A DNA stretch of 64,000 nt from Pseudonocardia hydrocarbonoxydans (GCF_006539565.1 NZ_BJNG01000017.1:1-64000); one strand, 5' to 3'; numbered from the stretch's first letter, positions 24,836 to 34,102 are shown. Notes: generated from the sequence alone by a model not told the origin. Made by a program: numbers and translations.

Positions 24836-27285
24836 CCACCACCGACCGGCCCGCCGCCCCGCCCGTCCGCACCCACAAGGAGGACCGCACGTGGGTCGGC
24901 CGGTCGATCCGGCGCGTCGAGGACCCGAAGTTCCTGCGCGGGCGCGGCGGCTACATCGGCGACATGACGGTGCCCGGCATGCTGTACGCCGCGGTGCTGC
25001 GCAGCCCGCACGCGCACGCCGTGATCGCCGGGATCGACGTGGTCGAGGCGCTCGCCGCGCCGGGGGTGCACGCCGTCATCACCGGTGAGCAGGCCGCCGA
25101 GCTGTGCGACCCGCTGCCCGACTTCGGCCCGAACCCCGCCGCGCACACCTGGCGCTGCCTGGCCGTGGACAAGGTCCGCTATGTCGGCGAGGGCGTCGCG
25201 GTCGTCGTCGCCGACAGCCGTTACCTCGCCGAGGACGCGCTCGCGCTGATCGAGGTGGAGTACGAGCCCCTGCCCGCCGTGGTCGACCCGGAGCGGGCGC
25301 TGGAGGACGGTGCCCCGCTCGTCCACGACGATCTGGGCTCCAACTGCGCCTACGAGCGCACGTTCGACTTCGGCGACGTCGAGCGCGACTTCGCCGAGGC
25401 CGACGTGATCGTCACCGACCGGCTGCGCTGGCACCGCTCGGGCGGCCAGCCGCTGGAGACGGTCGGCGCCGTCGCCGACTTCGACCACGCCACCGGCGCG
25501 CTCACCGTGCACACCAACTCGCTGAGCTTCACCAGCTACCTGTTCATGGTGGCCGGCACGATGAAGATCCCGGCCAACAAGCTCGACATCCGCCCCGTCC
25601 CCGCGGGCGGCAGCTTCGGATCGAAGCTGTTCGCCACCAAGCCCGCGGTGATCGCGGGGATGTGCTCGCGGCAGGTCGGCCGCCCGGTCCAGTACCTGGA
25701 GGACCGCGTCGACAACATGTCCAACTGCGACCACCACGGCTCCGACCGCGTCTACGACGTGCGTCTCGCGGTGATGCGGGACGGCACGATCCGCGGCGTC
25801 GACATCGACACCGTCGAGGACTACGGCGCCTACATCCAGTTCGGCGTCGGCCACCACGGCAACGCCCTCGCCCAGGTCGTCGGGCCGTACGCGATGACGA
25901 GCGTGCGGTACCGGGTGCGCGCGGCGCTGACCAACAAGAACCAGCAGGGCGCCTACCGGGGCTTCGGTTCCGAGGTGAACAACTGGATGCTCGAGCAGAT
26001 GGTCGACAAGGCCGCCCGCGAGCTCGACCTCGACCCGGTCGAGCTCCGGCGGCGCAACTTCATCCGCGAGTTCCCGCACTTCATCCCGACCGGCAACGTC
26101 TACGACTCCGGCGACTACGACGCCGTGCTGGACAAGGCGCTGGAGCTCTCGGAGTACAAGCGCTGGCGGATCGAGCAGGCGAAGGCCCGCGAGGAGGGGC
26201 GCTGCATCGGCATCGGGCTGATCACCGCGCAGGAGCGCTCGGTGTTCTCGGCGACGGAGTTCTGGTTCTGGTTCGACGAGCCCGGCGCCCCGGTGACGTC
26301 GATGCCGGAGAGCGTGACGCTGAAGGTCGACGCCACCGGCGGCATCACCGCGACGCTGTACTCCTGTGCCTTCTGGGGCAACTCCCCGGAGACGATGGTG
26401 GCGCAGCTCGTGGCGGAGGAGTTCGACTGCGACCCGCACGACGTCTCGATCGTCTACCAGGGCAGCAAGAACGGGCTGCCCGCGACGGGCCCCGGAGGCT
26501 CGCGCACCACGGTGATGCTCGCCGGCGCGGTCGAGGGGGCCACGGCGAAGATCAAGGCCAAGGCGCTGCGCGCGGCCGCGCACCTGCTGGAGGCCAACCC
26601 CGACGACCTGGAGTGGGTCGACGGCGGCTACCAGGTCAAGGGGGTGCCCGAGCAGCGCAAGAGCCTCGCCGACATCGCGGTGATGCTGCACCTGTTCAAG
26701 CACAGCTTCCCCGAGGACATGGAGAGCGGGCTCGAGGACTCCAAGGTCTTCGACCACCCGTACACGACGATGCCCTCGGCCGACCGGACGGACCTCGGCG
26801 TCTTCTACCCGTTCATGGGCCACGCCTGCCACGTGCCGGTGGTGGAGGTGGACCTGGAGACCGGCAGCGTCTCGTTCCTCGCCTACGCGGCCGTCCACGA
26901 CTGCGGCACGCTGGTGAACCCGCGCTCGCTGGCCGGCCACATCGTCGGCGGCACCGCGCAGGGCATCGGCACGGCGCTCTACGAGGAGTTCGTCTACGAC
27001 GACGACGGGCAGCTGCTCACCTCCAGCTTCCTCGACTACCTCATCCCGTCGGCGATGGAGGTGCCGGAGCTGCGGATCGCCCACCACGAGACGCCGTCGC
27101 CGTACACGTTGCACGGCATCAAGGGCGGTGGCGAGGGCGGCCGGATGATGGCCCCGGCGGCGATCAACGTGGCGGTCAACGACGCGCTGGCGCACCTGGG
27201 CGTCCGCGTGACGGAGCTGCCGATCACCCCGGACCGCCTGCGGGCGGCGATCCGCGCGGCCGAGTCCGCACGGGGTCGGGAGTGA
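24832..27285 (+). CDS. Molybdenum hydroxylase, catalytic large subunit
   Basis: 817 residues, xanthine-oxidase-family catalytic subunit with molybdopterin cytosine dinucleotide (inferred). It begins VGRSIRRVEDPKFLRGRGGYI. The active-site loop is QGAYRGFGSEVNNW, not the AYxCSFR of form I CO dehydrogenase nor AYRGAGR. The base Glu lies in GIKGGGEGGRMM. It would hydroxylate an aromatic N-heterocycle or oxidise an aldehyde. It follows S with an ATGA overlap and is followed by an SDR in the same transcript. Confidence 0.93.
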   Translation: MTTTDRPAAPPVRTHKEDRTWVGRSIRRVEDPKFLRGRGGYIGDMTVPGMLYAAVLRSPHAHAVIAGIDVVEALAAPGVHAVITGEQAAELCDPLPDFGPNPAAHTWRCLAVDKVRYVGEGVAVVVADSRYLAEDALALIEVEYEPLPAVVDPERALEDGAPLVHDDLGSNCAYERTFDFGDVERDFAEADVIVTDRLRWHRSGGQPLETVGAVADFDHATGALTVHTNSLSFTSYLFMVAGTMKIPANKLDIRPVPAGGSFGSKLFATKPAVIAGMCSRQVGRPVQYLEDRVDNMSNCDHHGSDRVYDVRLAVMRDGTIRGVDIDTVEDYGAYIQFGVGHHGNALAQVVGPYAMTSVRYRVRAALTNKNQQGAYRGFGSEVNNWMLEQMVDKAARELDLDPVELRRRNFIREFPHFIPTGNVYDSGDYDAVLDKALELSEYKRWRIEQAKAREEGRCIGIGLITAQERSVFSATEFWFWFDEPGAPVTSMPESVTLKVDATGGITATLYSCAFWGNSPETMVAQLVAEEFDCDPHDVSIVYQGSKNGLPATGPGGSRTTVMLAGAVEGATAKIKAKALRAAAHLLEANPDDLEWVDGGYQVKGVPEQRKSLADIAVMLHLFKHSFPEDMESGLEDSKVFDHPYTTMPSADRTDLGVFYPFMGHACHVPVVEVDLETGSVSFLAYAAVHDCGTLVNPRSLAGHIVGGTAQGIGTALYEEFVYDDDGQLLTSSFLDYLIPSAMEVPELRIAHHETPSPYTLHGIKGGGEGGRMMAPAAINVAVNDALAHLGVRVTELPITPDRLRAAIRAAESARGRE

Positions 27286-28052
27286 CCGGACGGGTCGCGG
27301 TCGTCACCGGGGCCAACCGGGGCATCGGGCGCGCGATCGCCGTCGCCCTCGGTGCCGCGGGGTTCGCCGTGGCCGCCACCGCACGGGACCCCACGACGCT
27401 GAAGGAGACCGTCGAGGACGTCGAGGCCGGCGGGGGCACCGCGCTCGCGCTGGCCTGCGACGTCCGCGACGAGTCGTCGGTGGCGGCGATGGCGGCGGCC
27501 GCGTCCGGGCTCGGGCCGGTGCACACCGTCGTCGCCAACGCGGGCGTCGCCGGGCCGACGGCGCCGCTGCACGAGATCGCCCTCGCCGACTGGCGCGACT
27601 GCCTCGCCACCGACCTGGACGGGGTGTTCCTCACCTTCCGCGCCTTCGTCCCCGCGCTGATCGAGGCGGGGGAGGGCAGCCTCGTCGCGGTCTCCTCGAT
27701 GACGGGCAAGCGCCCGCTGCACGGCCGCACGCCGTACGCGGCCGCGAAGATGGGCGTGATCGGCCTGGTCCGGACGCTCGCGCTGGAGCTCGGGCCGCAC
27801 GGGATCCGCGTCAACTCGGTCTGCCCCGGCGCGGTGGCCGGACCCCGCATCGACGACGTGATCGCCCGCCAGGCCGCCGCCAGGGGCATCAGCGAGGCCG
27901 AGGCGCTCGCCGCGTTCACCGGGGCGTCGCCGCTGGGACGGCTGGTGGAGGCGGGGGAGGTGGCCGCGGCGTGCGCCTACCTCGCCTCCGACGCGGCGGC
28001 GTCGATCACCGGTGAAGACCTGAACGTGACCGCAGGCGTCGTGATGTTCTAG
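27282..28052 (+). CDS. SDR-family oxidoreductase
   Basis: 256-residue classical SDR: VVTGANRGIGRAIAVAL, ANAGVAGPT, catalytic Ser in VAVSSMTGKRP and Tyr/Lys in YAAAKMG. The long C-terminal segment CPGAVAGPRIDDVIARQ is typical of enzymes acting on cyclic polyols or dihydrodiols. The GTG overlaps the large-subunit stop. It probably oxidises or reduces an intermediate downstream of the hydroxylase. Confidence 0.9.
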   Translation: MTGRVAVVTGANRGIGRAIAVALGAAGFAVAATARDPTTLKETVEDVEAGGGTALALACDVRDESSVAAMAAAASGLGPVHTVVANAGVAGPTAPLHEIALADWRDCLATDLDGVFLTFRAFVPALIEAGEGSLVAVSSMTGKRPLHGRTPYAAAKMGVIGLVRTLALELGPHGIRVNSVCPGAVAGPRIDDVIARQAAARGISEAEALAAFTGASPLGRLVEAGEVAAACAYLASDAAASITGEDLNVTAGVVMF

Positions 28053-28060
28053 GAGTGGAC

Positions 28061-28747
28061 ATGCAGCTGATCGATCTCTCGCAGGACATCTACGAGGGCA
28101 TGAAGGTCTACCCGGGCCACCTCAAGACCGTGCAGTTCGAGCACGCCACGCACGAGGAGACGGCCCCGCGCTTCGACGGCGGGTTCTCGTTCCAGACCAC
28201 CGGGTTCATGCTCAACGACAACGGGCCGACCCACGTCGACTCCTTCTCCCACCTCGACCCGGACCCGTCCGCGGAGACGATCGAGAAGATGTCGCTGGAC
28301 CTGTTCTACGGCACGGCCGTGTGCCTCGACGTCACCGGGTTCACGCCCCGGACCGACATCACCGCCGCCGACCTCGACCGCGTCGTCGCCGACTCGCCGG
28401 TGGACGTGGAACGCGGCGACATCGTGCTGTTCCACACGGCCACCTGGAACCGGTACAACGGCGACAAGCGCTACCTCAGCGAGTTCCCGGGGCTCGGGGA
28501 GTCGGCCAGCGAGTGGATCGTGGAGCGGGGCATCAAGACGTTCGGCGTCGACAGCCCGACGCCCGACAACCCGGCGAGCACCAGCTACCCGTGCCACATG
28601 ATGTGCCGGCGCGAGCACATCACCCACTACGAGAACCTGGCCAACCTCGACAAGGTCGTGAACACCCGGTTCACCTTCGTCGGGTTCCCGCTCAAGCTGC
28701 AGGGGGCCCACGGCGGGCCGACCCGGGCCGTCGCGCTGGTGGGGTGA
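28061..28747 (+). CDS. Cyclase-family (kynurenine-formamidase-like) metal hydrolase
   Basis: 228 residues. The metal motif NGPTHVDSFSHLD matches HxGTHxDxPxH of the cyclase/kynurenine formamidase fold; GDIVLFHTATWNRY and IKTFGVDSPTPDNPAST are also diagnostic. Such enzymes hydrolyse amides, lactones or cyclic intermediates in aromatic catabolism. The ATG at 28061 is chosen for GGAG six bases upstream. It is last in the run; a terminator hairpin follows. Confidence 0.88.
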   Translation: MQLIDLSQDIYEGMKVYPGHLKTVQFEHATHEETAPRFDGGFSFQTTGFMLNDNGPTHVDSFSHLDPDPSAETIEKMSLDLFYGTAVCLDVTGFTPRTDITAADLDRVVADSPVDVERGDIVLFHTATWNRYNGDKRYLSEFPGLGESASEWIVERGIKTFGVDSPTPDNPASTSYPCHMMCRREHITHYENLANLDKVVNTRFTFVGFPLKLQGAHGGPTRAVALVG

Positions 28748-28817
28748 GGCGGCACTCGACGTAGCGGAACCGCCCGCGGGTCGGCGACACCGCCTCGTGG
28801 CTTCGTCGGGTCGCCCA

Positions 28818-28834
28818 GGGCGGGGAACCCGCCC
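28818..28834. terminator. Bidirectional terminator hairpin
   Basis: GGGCGGG-GAA-CCCGCCC, a 7-bp GC stem between the convergent cyclase and MpaB-like genes. Confidence 0.5.
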
Positions 28835-28889
28835 CTCCGACGTTCCGGCCGAGGAGCGTCCCGGTGATCGGTCCGCCGAACGGGACCGG

Positions 28890-30071
28890 TCAGTCGTGCG
28901 AGCCGGTCGCGCCGCGGTCGAAGGCCGTCGGCTCGCCCGGGGCCGCGGAGCGCTCCCGCTCGGCGGCCACGTTCGCGGCGATCGTGGCGTCCCACCGCCG
29001 TGGTGAGGCGCGGCGGCGTCGACGGTCGGCGGCGACGGCGGCCACGGCGGGGGTCAGGAGCGCGGTGCCCGGGGCGGACGCGGGGATGCCCAGGTCCCGG
29101 CACATCCGCGGGCCGTGGATGCGGTGGGTGATGGCGTCGAGCACCGGGCGGGTGAGCCGCGGGGGGACCCGCAGGAACTCCTGGAGCAGGGAGGCGACGG
29201 AGTCCAACGTCGCGTCGGCGAGTCGGGCGGACTCCTCGGTCGCGGGGCCGGTGACGGCCTGGACGAGGTCGTCGACCCGGCGGGCGCCGTCGTGGTCGAT
29301 GATCCCCTCGATCAGCCGCGCGTCGATGCCGAGCAGGTGCCCGAGGTACCACCAGTACCGGTACAGGCCCGCGAGCTCCGGGCCGGTGAGGTCGAACCCG
29401 AGCAGCTCCTCGGCCCGGTAGGCGGTGAGGGTGAAGTCCATCCAGGTCCGGACGAGGTCGGCCTGGTTGACCGGCACGCCGTCGACGGAGCTGTCGTAGC
29501 CGCGGTCGAGGGCCAGCCGGCGCATGTGGGCGTGCAGCATGCGCACGTTGAGGGTGTCGACGTAGCCCCGCTCGCCGCGGCGCAGGCTGCCGGGCAGCAT
29601 CGCCCCGGTCAGCCAGGTCCCCGTCTCGACCAGGCGGCGTTCGGCCCGGTCCACCAGCCTGCCGGTCGTGGCCAGCACCGTCGCGATCGACGGCGACTCG
29701 TACACGCGGACCAGCGCACCGGCGCTGAGCGAGATGATGTGGACGGGGGTGGGGGAGGAGAAGTAAGGCAGGCTCAGGGAGTCGAGCAGGGTGTCGTCGA
29801 CATAGGCGGGTGGGGTCTCGGTCGCGGTGAGGAAGGCCGCGATGGCCGGCGGTGGGGCGTCGAGGGAGTCCAGACCCTCGCTGATGCCCCGGGCCAGGAT
29901 CGGGCGCGCGCGGGCCATGCCGATCTCGTGCATCTCGGTCACCACCGCGTCGGCGAGCGGGTCGCCGGTGGTGAGCGCCCAGCCCATGAGGTCGGCCCGG
30001 CCCTCGCCGAACTGGGCGAGCACGGCGCTGTGCCGGGAACGGCCGCTGGGCCAGGTCGTGGTCGTGGTCAT
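28890..30071 (-). CDS. DUF2236 (MpaB-family) oxygenase
   Basis: 393 residues of the MpaB/latex-clearing-protein-like DUF2236 family, heme b-binding oxygenases. Recognisable parts are GYVDTLNVRMLHAHMRRLAL, the conserved His-rich helix, and NQADLVRTWMDFTLTAYRAE followed by YRYWWYLGHLLGID. No signal peptide. Its ATG overlaps the stop of the upstream TetR gene (ATGA), so it is in that regulator's operon and probably autorepressed with it. Substrate unknown. Confidence 0.85.
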   Translation of the reverse strand: MTTTTTWPSGRSRHSAVLAQFGEGRADLMGWALTTGDPLADAVVTEMHEIGMARARPILARGISEGLDSLDAPPPAIAAFLTATETPPAYVDDTLLDSLSLPYFSSPTPVHIISLSAGALVRVYESPSIATVLATTGRLVDRAERRLVETGTWLTGAMLPGSLRRGERGYVDTLNVRMLHAHMRRLALDRGYDSSVDGVPVNQADLVRTWMDFTLTAYRAEELLGFDLTGPELAGLYRYWWYLGHLLGIDARLIEGIIDHDGARRVDDLVQAVTGPATEESARLADATLDSVASLLQEFLRVPPRLTRPVLDAITHRIHGPRMCRDLGIPASAPGTALLTPAVAAVAADRRRRRASPRRWDATIAANVAAERERSAAPGEPTAFDRGATGSHD

Positions 30072-30664
30072 CGGTGCTCCTCGTCGTCGCGGGGTGCGGG
30101 ACCGGTGACGCCGAAGGCCCGGAAGAGCCGGTGGACGTCGGCCCGCACCGTCTCGGTGGGCGTCGCGGTGCCGCGGGCCATCTCGTGCAGGATCAGCCCG
30201 GACAGCGACCGGGCGAGGGTCCGCGCCGCGTCGGCCGACCCCGCGAGCGGGCCGAACAGGCCGGCCAGCTCCTCGACGAACGTGTCGACGAGGGGCCGCA
30301 GGCGGGGGTTGTGGACGGCGCTGAGGGTCAGCTGGATGACGCCGTCGGCGGGCAGGCGCGGGCCGTACGGGGCGCGGGAGACCAGCGCGGTGACGGCGTC
30401 GTCGATCCCGAGCCTGCCCGCCGCCACCTCGCGGGCCAGTGCGCGCATGTCGCCGATGGTCCGGCTCGCCGTGAGCTCGAACGCCGCGACCAGCAGGTCG
30501 TCGGCGGTGCGGAAGTGGTAGGTGGTCGAGGCCAGGGAGGTCTCCGCGCGGCGGGCCACCGCCCGCTGGGTCACCGCGGCGACCCCGTCGGTGCAGATGA
30601 TCTCGACGGCCGCCTCCAGAAGGGCGGCACGGGTCCGCGCGCTGCGCCCGTGCCGTCCGTCCAC
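30068..30664 (-). CDS. TetR-family transcriptional regulator
   Basis: 198 residues. HTH: RAALLEAAVEIICTDGVAAV, then RRAETSLASTTYHFRTADDL. The C-terminal domain is of the TetR_C type. The GTG at 30662-30664 lies two bases from a palindrome, so transcription may start almost at the start codon and be occluded by the protein itself. It is coupled to the DUF2236 gene. Confidence 0.9.
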   Translation of the reverse strand: MDGRHGRSARTRAALLEAAVEIICTDGVAAVTQRAVARRAETSLASTTYHFRTADDLLVAAFELTASRTIGDMRALAREVAAGRLGIDDAVTALVSRAPYGPRLPADGVIQLTLSAVHNPRLRPLVDTFVEELAGLFGPLAGSADAARTLARSLSGLILHEMARGTATPTETVRADVHRLFRAFGVTGPAPRDDEEHR

Positions 30665-30666
30665 AT

Positions 30667-30684
30667 TCTGTACGCTAGTACAGA
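30667..30684. promoter_or_regulatory. TetR operator
   Basis: TCTGTAC-GCTA-GTACAGA, a perfect 7+4+7 palindrome just before the TetR start codon. Probable autoregulatory site. Confidence 0.65.
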
Positions 30685-30810
30685 TTGATGGCGGGGTGCC
30701 AGCCCGAGGACCGGCTGCAGCGCATCGAGCAGCTCACCCCGCCGCGCCTGGTCGACCCGGAGACCGGTTGCCGGCGCATGACGCGGTGAGGATCCTGAAG
30801 CCGCAGCAGC

Positions 30811-31947
30811 TCAGTCGCGGCCGCCGTGCGCCGCGCCGCCGAAGAAGCGCCGCAGGTCGTCCACGACGTCGCCGGGGCGCTCCATCGCGGCGTAGTGACC
30901 GCCCTTGTCGAAGTGGCTCCAGTGCACGACGGCCGGGTTGTCCCGCTCGGCGAACGCGCGGATGGTGCGGAAGTCGTCGGCGAAGACCGCCACACCGGTG
31001 CGGGCCCCGCTCACCCGCGGCTCGCCGCCCGCGCGGGCGTCCTCCAGGTAGAGCCGCCCCGCCGACGCCGCGGTGTTGGTCAGCCAGTACAGCGACACCT
31101 GCGCGAGGATCTGGTCGAGGGTGAGCAGGCTCGTGCCGTTGCCGAAGGAGTCGAGCAGCTCGCTGTAGGCCAGCTGCCCGACCGGCGAGTCGGCCAGGGC
31201 GGCGCCGACGGTCTGCGGCCGCGAGGCGTTCATGCCGTTGTAGCCGCCCACGGACCGGAACCACTGCATGTGCTCCAGCCCCGCGTGGTCCTCCGGGGTC
31301 AGCGACGCGAACTCCGCCGGGTCGCCGGAGGGGAACGAGAACAGCTGCAGCACGTGCAGGCCGAGGAACCCGGGCGGGTCGAGCAGCCCGATCTCGCGGG
31401 CGACGTTCGCTCCGACGTCGCTGCCGTGCGCGCCGTAGGAGTCGTACCCGAGCCCGCGCATGAGGGCGTCCATCGCGCGGGCCGTGCGCGCGGTCGTCCA
31501 GCCCCGCTCCCGGAGCGGCGCGCTGAACCCGAACCCGGGCAACGACGGCACCACCACCGAGAACGCGCGGGCCGGGTCGCCGCCGTGCGCGGCCGGGTCG
31601 GTGAGCGGGCCGATCATGTCGAGGAAGTCGAGGACCGAGCCGGGGTAGGAGTGCAGCAGCAGCAGCGGGACGGCCCCCGGCACCGCCGACCGGACGTGCA
31701 GCACGTGCAGCTCCTGCCCGTCGACGTCGGCGACGAACTGCGGGTGGGCGTTGAGCCGGCGCTCCACGGCGCGCCAGTCGAACGCGGTGCGCCAGTGCTC
31801 GACGGCCGCGGCGAGCCAGTGGTTCGGCGCGCCGGTGTCGCCGTCGTCGCCGGGGGCGGGCTGGGGGAGCCGGGTGCGGTCGAGGCGCCGGTGCAGGTCG
31901 TCGAGGTCGGCCTGCGGGATCGCGATGCGGAACTCACGGATGTCCAT
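30811..31947 (-). CDS. Epoxide hydrolase (EHN-type)
   Basis: 378 residues. The N-terminal epoxide hydrolase domain (IPQADLDDLHRRLDRTRLPQ) precedes an alpha/beta-hydrolase core. Nucleophile Asp lies in AHGSDVGANVA; the oxyanion loop LLLHSYPGSVLDFLD replaces the common HGWPGS with HSYPGS. The catalytic His is in GGHYAAMERP. It would open an epoxide to a diol. It is separate from the TetR operon by about 150 bp with no clear signals. Confidence 0.9.
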   Translation of the reverse strand: MDIREFRIAIPQADLDDLHRRLDRTRLPQPAPGDDGDTGAPNHWLAAAVEHWRTAFDWRAVERRLNAHPQFVADVDGQELHVLHVRSAVPGAVPLLLLHSYPGSVLDFLDMIGPLTDPAAHGGDPARAFSVVVPSLPGFGFSAPLRERGWTTARTARAMDALMRGLGYDSYGAHGSDVGANVAREIGLLDPPGFLGLHVLQLFSFPSGDPAEFASLTPEDHAGLEHMQWFRSVGGYNGMNASRPQTVGAALADSPVGQLAYSELLDSFGNGTSLLTLDQILAQVSLYWLTNTAASAGRLYLEDARAGGEPRVSGARTGVAVFADDFRTIRAFAERDNPAVVHWSHFDKGGHYAAMERPGDVVDDLRRFFGGAAHGGRD

Positions 31948-32014
31948 GCCGGTCAGCGCACCGTCCCGGGGCCGTCGCCGCCATCGTTTCGACGCGGCTC
32001 GAAACGGCGGCCGG

Positions 32015-32989
32015 TCAGTCCGGGACGTCGAGCAGGCCGAGCAGCGACTCGCCGCGCTCGGTGCGCCGCAGCACCACCGCCCGTCCCTCGCGGCTGCGGC
32101 TGAGGAGCCCGGCCGCGACGAGGTGGTCGCAGTGGTAGGTCAGCGTCGACACCGCGCACCCGACCCGGGCGGCGACCCGGCCCGTGCTGACGCCGTCGGC
32201 CCGGCGCAGGACGTCCGCCCGGACCTCCCCGAGCACCAGGTCCAGCGCGGTGTGCCGCGTGGGGGGGGGCGGTGCTCCGAACAGCTGCCGCACCCCCGGC
32301 ACCGGGTAGCCCAGCCACACCTCGTCGGGCCGGTCGACGCTGAACACCGAGGCGCCGTACCCGGAGACCAGCGGCAGCAGGGCGACCGGCCGCCCGGCGC
32401 GGTCGAACGTCTCCGGGTTCGGGTCGGGCAGCCCGATGCGCCCCGGGCGGGCGCGCAACCGGGTGTGGGTGCCGGCGAGGACGAGGGTGAGATCGGCCCC
32501 GCAGCGCTCGACCCGGGCCGCCTCGCGGTCGAGCAGCTCGCCCGCCTGCCGCCACACCGGGGCGACCGCGCACCACGCGCTGTCGAGCACGTCGGCGTAC
32601 GCGGTGAGGAACCGGCGCGGGGCCGCGAGCACCGGCCGCCATCCGGGCGGGGGCAGGCCGCCGCTGTCGGCGTGCAACTGTTCGAGCAGCATGTCCGGCG
32701 GGAGCTCCCGCAGCCCGCCGAGCTGCTCGTCGATCGGGATGCGCCCCATGTCCGTGCTCAGCGTCAGGCAGTCCGGCACGGCCACCGTCCCCGGGGCGAA
32801 CAGCGGGCCCAGCACGCCGGGAGCGCGCCGGCCGGCCGACCGGCGGACGGCGGCCACCCAGGGCGGGGGCACTCCCTGGCGTCGCCCGCCGAGTGAGTCG
32901 GCCACGATCGACATCAGGCTGGGGCCGGGATGGGTGAGCAGCCCGAGGTCGCGCGGCGTCAGCGACCCGAGAACCAGCTCCGAGTACAC
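32015..32989 (-). CDS. Winged-helix (ArsR-like) transcriptional regulator
   Basis: About 324 residues with a C-terminal winged HTH (DGVSTGRVAARVGCAVSTLT, then HLVAAGLLSRSREGRAVVLR). The long N-terminal part is typical of actinobacterial ArsR/SmtB-like proteins with a helical sensor domain. The start is uncertain: a GTG at 32989 behind GGGAG is preferred, a TTG at 33052 is also open. Upstream lies a repeated CCCCCGCGATCG. Target unknown; the epoxide hydrolase just downstream on the same strand is a candidate. Confidence 0.75.
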   Translation of the reverse strand: MYSELVLGSLTPRDLGLLTHPGPSLMSIVADSLGGRRQGVPPPWVAAVRRSAGRRAPGVLGPLFAPGTVAVPDCLTLSTDMGRIPIDEQLGGLRELPPDMLLEQLHADSGGLPPPGWRPVLAAPRRFLTAYADVLDSAWCAVAPVWRQAGELLDREAARVERCGADLTLVLAGTHTRLRARPGRIGLPDPNPETFDRAGRPVALLPLVSGYGASVFSVDRPDEVWLGYPVPGVRQLFGAPPPPTRHTALDLVLGEVRADVLRRADGVSTGRVAARVGCAVSTLTYHCDHLVAAGLLSRSREGRAVVLRRTERGESLLGLLDVPD

Positions 32990-33128
32990 CGCTCCCGCCC
33001 CCCCCGCGATCGCTCCCCCCGCGATCGTCGGGACGGAGGGCGCAGGCGTCAAGGGAGATCGGTGCCCGACGGCCGCGACGGCGGGTGGGGCCGCGGTCCG
33101 CCGGGGCCCGGTGCGGACCCCGCCGCGG

Positions 33129-34046
33129 TCACGGGCCGAGGAGCCGGCGCACCGCGATCGCGGTCGCCTCGGCGACGGTGGCGTCGCCGGCCGTCGCGTC
33201 CGCGACGTCGGGGTCGGTGTAGACGGCGAGGACCAGCGGCGCGCGGTCCGGGGGCCGGACGATCCCGATGTCGTTGCGCTCGCCCTGCGCGCCGGTGCCG
33301 GTCTTGTCCCCGACCACCCATCCGCCCGGTACCCCGGCCCGGATGGCGGTGTCCCCGGTCGTGTTGGCGACGAGCCAGGTGGTCAGCCGGTCGCGGGCTG
33401 CCGGGGGGAGGGCGTCGCCGAGGGACACCGCCCGGACCGTCGCGACGATCGCGGCCGGGGTGGTGGTGTCGCGCTCGTCCCGTGGTCCGGTGGAGACGTT
33501 GAGGTCGGGTTCGGTGCGGTCGAAGCGGGAGGTCGGATCACCGAGGCCGCGGACGAAGGCGGTCACCGCGGCGGGGCCGCCGAGCAGGTCGAGCAGCAGG
33601 TTGGCCGCCGTGTTGTCGCTGACGGTGAGCGCGGCGTCGCACAGGTCGGCGACGGTCATGCCGGTCGCCACGTTCGCCGTCGTGACCGGGGCGTACTCCA
33701 GCAGTGCCCCGGGGCCGTAGCGGACGAGCCGGTCCAGCAGCGCGGGGTCGGTGACGGCGCGGTCCAGCACGGCGGCGGCCAGGGGCAGCTTCGCGGTGGA
33801 GGCCATGAGGAACCTCTCCCCGCCCCGGTGCGTCACGGTCGCACCCGTTCCGGTGTCGAGGGCGTGCACGCCGATCCGGCCGCCGAAACGGCCTTCGAGC
33901 GCGGCCAGGTCCGGATCGTCCGCCGGGGCGGGCGGTGGCGGTGCGGGAGGGGTGGCCGCGGGCGTCGCGGTGCTCCCGCACCCCGTCAGGGCGGCGGCCA
34001 GGGTCGCGGTGAGGACGCTGCGTCGGGTGAGGGATCGCGGGTTCAT
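33129..34046 (-). CDS. Class A beta-lactamase, lipoprotein
   Basis: 305 residues. The N-terminal signal ends in a lipobox (LAAALTGC), so it is probably anchored outside the membrane, and a Pro/Ala-rich linker follows. All catalytic motifs are present: S70-T-A-K in MASTAKLPL, S130-D-N in TVSDNTAANL, E166 in EPDLN and K234-T-G in GDKTGTG. It hydrolyses beta-lactams by serine acylation. GGAAGG precedes the ATG. Upstream are tandem GTGATCAC repeats and a MerR-type dyad shared with the 43.2-kb promoter. Confidence 0.93.
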   Translation of the reverse strand: MNPRSLTRRSVLTATLAAALTGCGSTATPAATPPAPPPPAPADDPDLAALEGRFGGRIGVHALDTGTGATVTHRGGERFLMASTAKLPLAAAVLDRAVTDPALLDRLVRYGPGALLEYAPVTTANVATGMTVADLCDAALTVSDNTAANLLLDLLGGPAAVTAFVRGLGDPTSRFDRTEPDLNVSTGPRDERDTTTPAAIVATVRAVSLGDALPPAARDRLTTWLVANTTGDTAIRAGVPGGWVVGDKTGTGAQGERNDIGIVRPPDRAPLVLAVYTDPDVADATAGDATVAEATAIAVRRLLGP

Positions 34047-34078
34047 GGCCTTCCGGGGATCGTGGACGGGTGGCTGCG

Positions 34079-34102
34079 GTGATCACGTCGGTGATCACGT
34101 CG
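34079..34102. repeat. Two tandem 12-bp repeats with GTGATCAC palindromes
   Basis: GTGATCACGTCG occurs twice in direct succession, 33-56 bases upstream of the beta-lactamase ATG. Each copy holds the 8-bp palindrome GTGATCAC, so this is a likely repressor-binding array just downstream of the predicted promoter. Confidence 0.5.

Noticed and set aside
24832..27285. Large subunit as a form I or II CO dehydrogenase (coxL)
   Set aside because: The active-site loop reads AYRGFGSE, lacking both AYxCSFR and AYRGAGR signatures; the gene context is catabolic.
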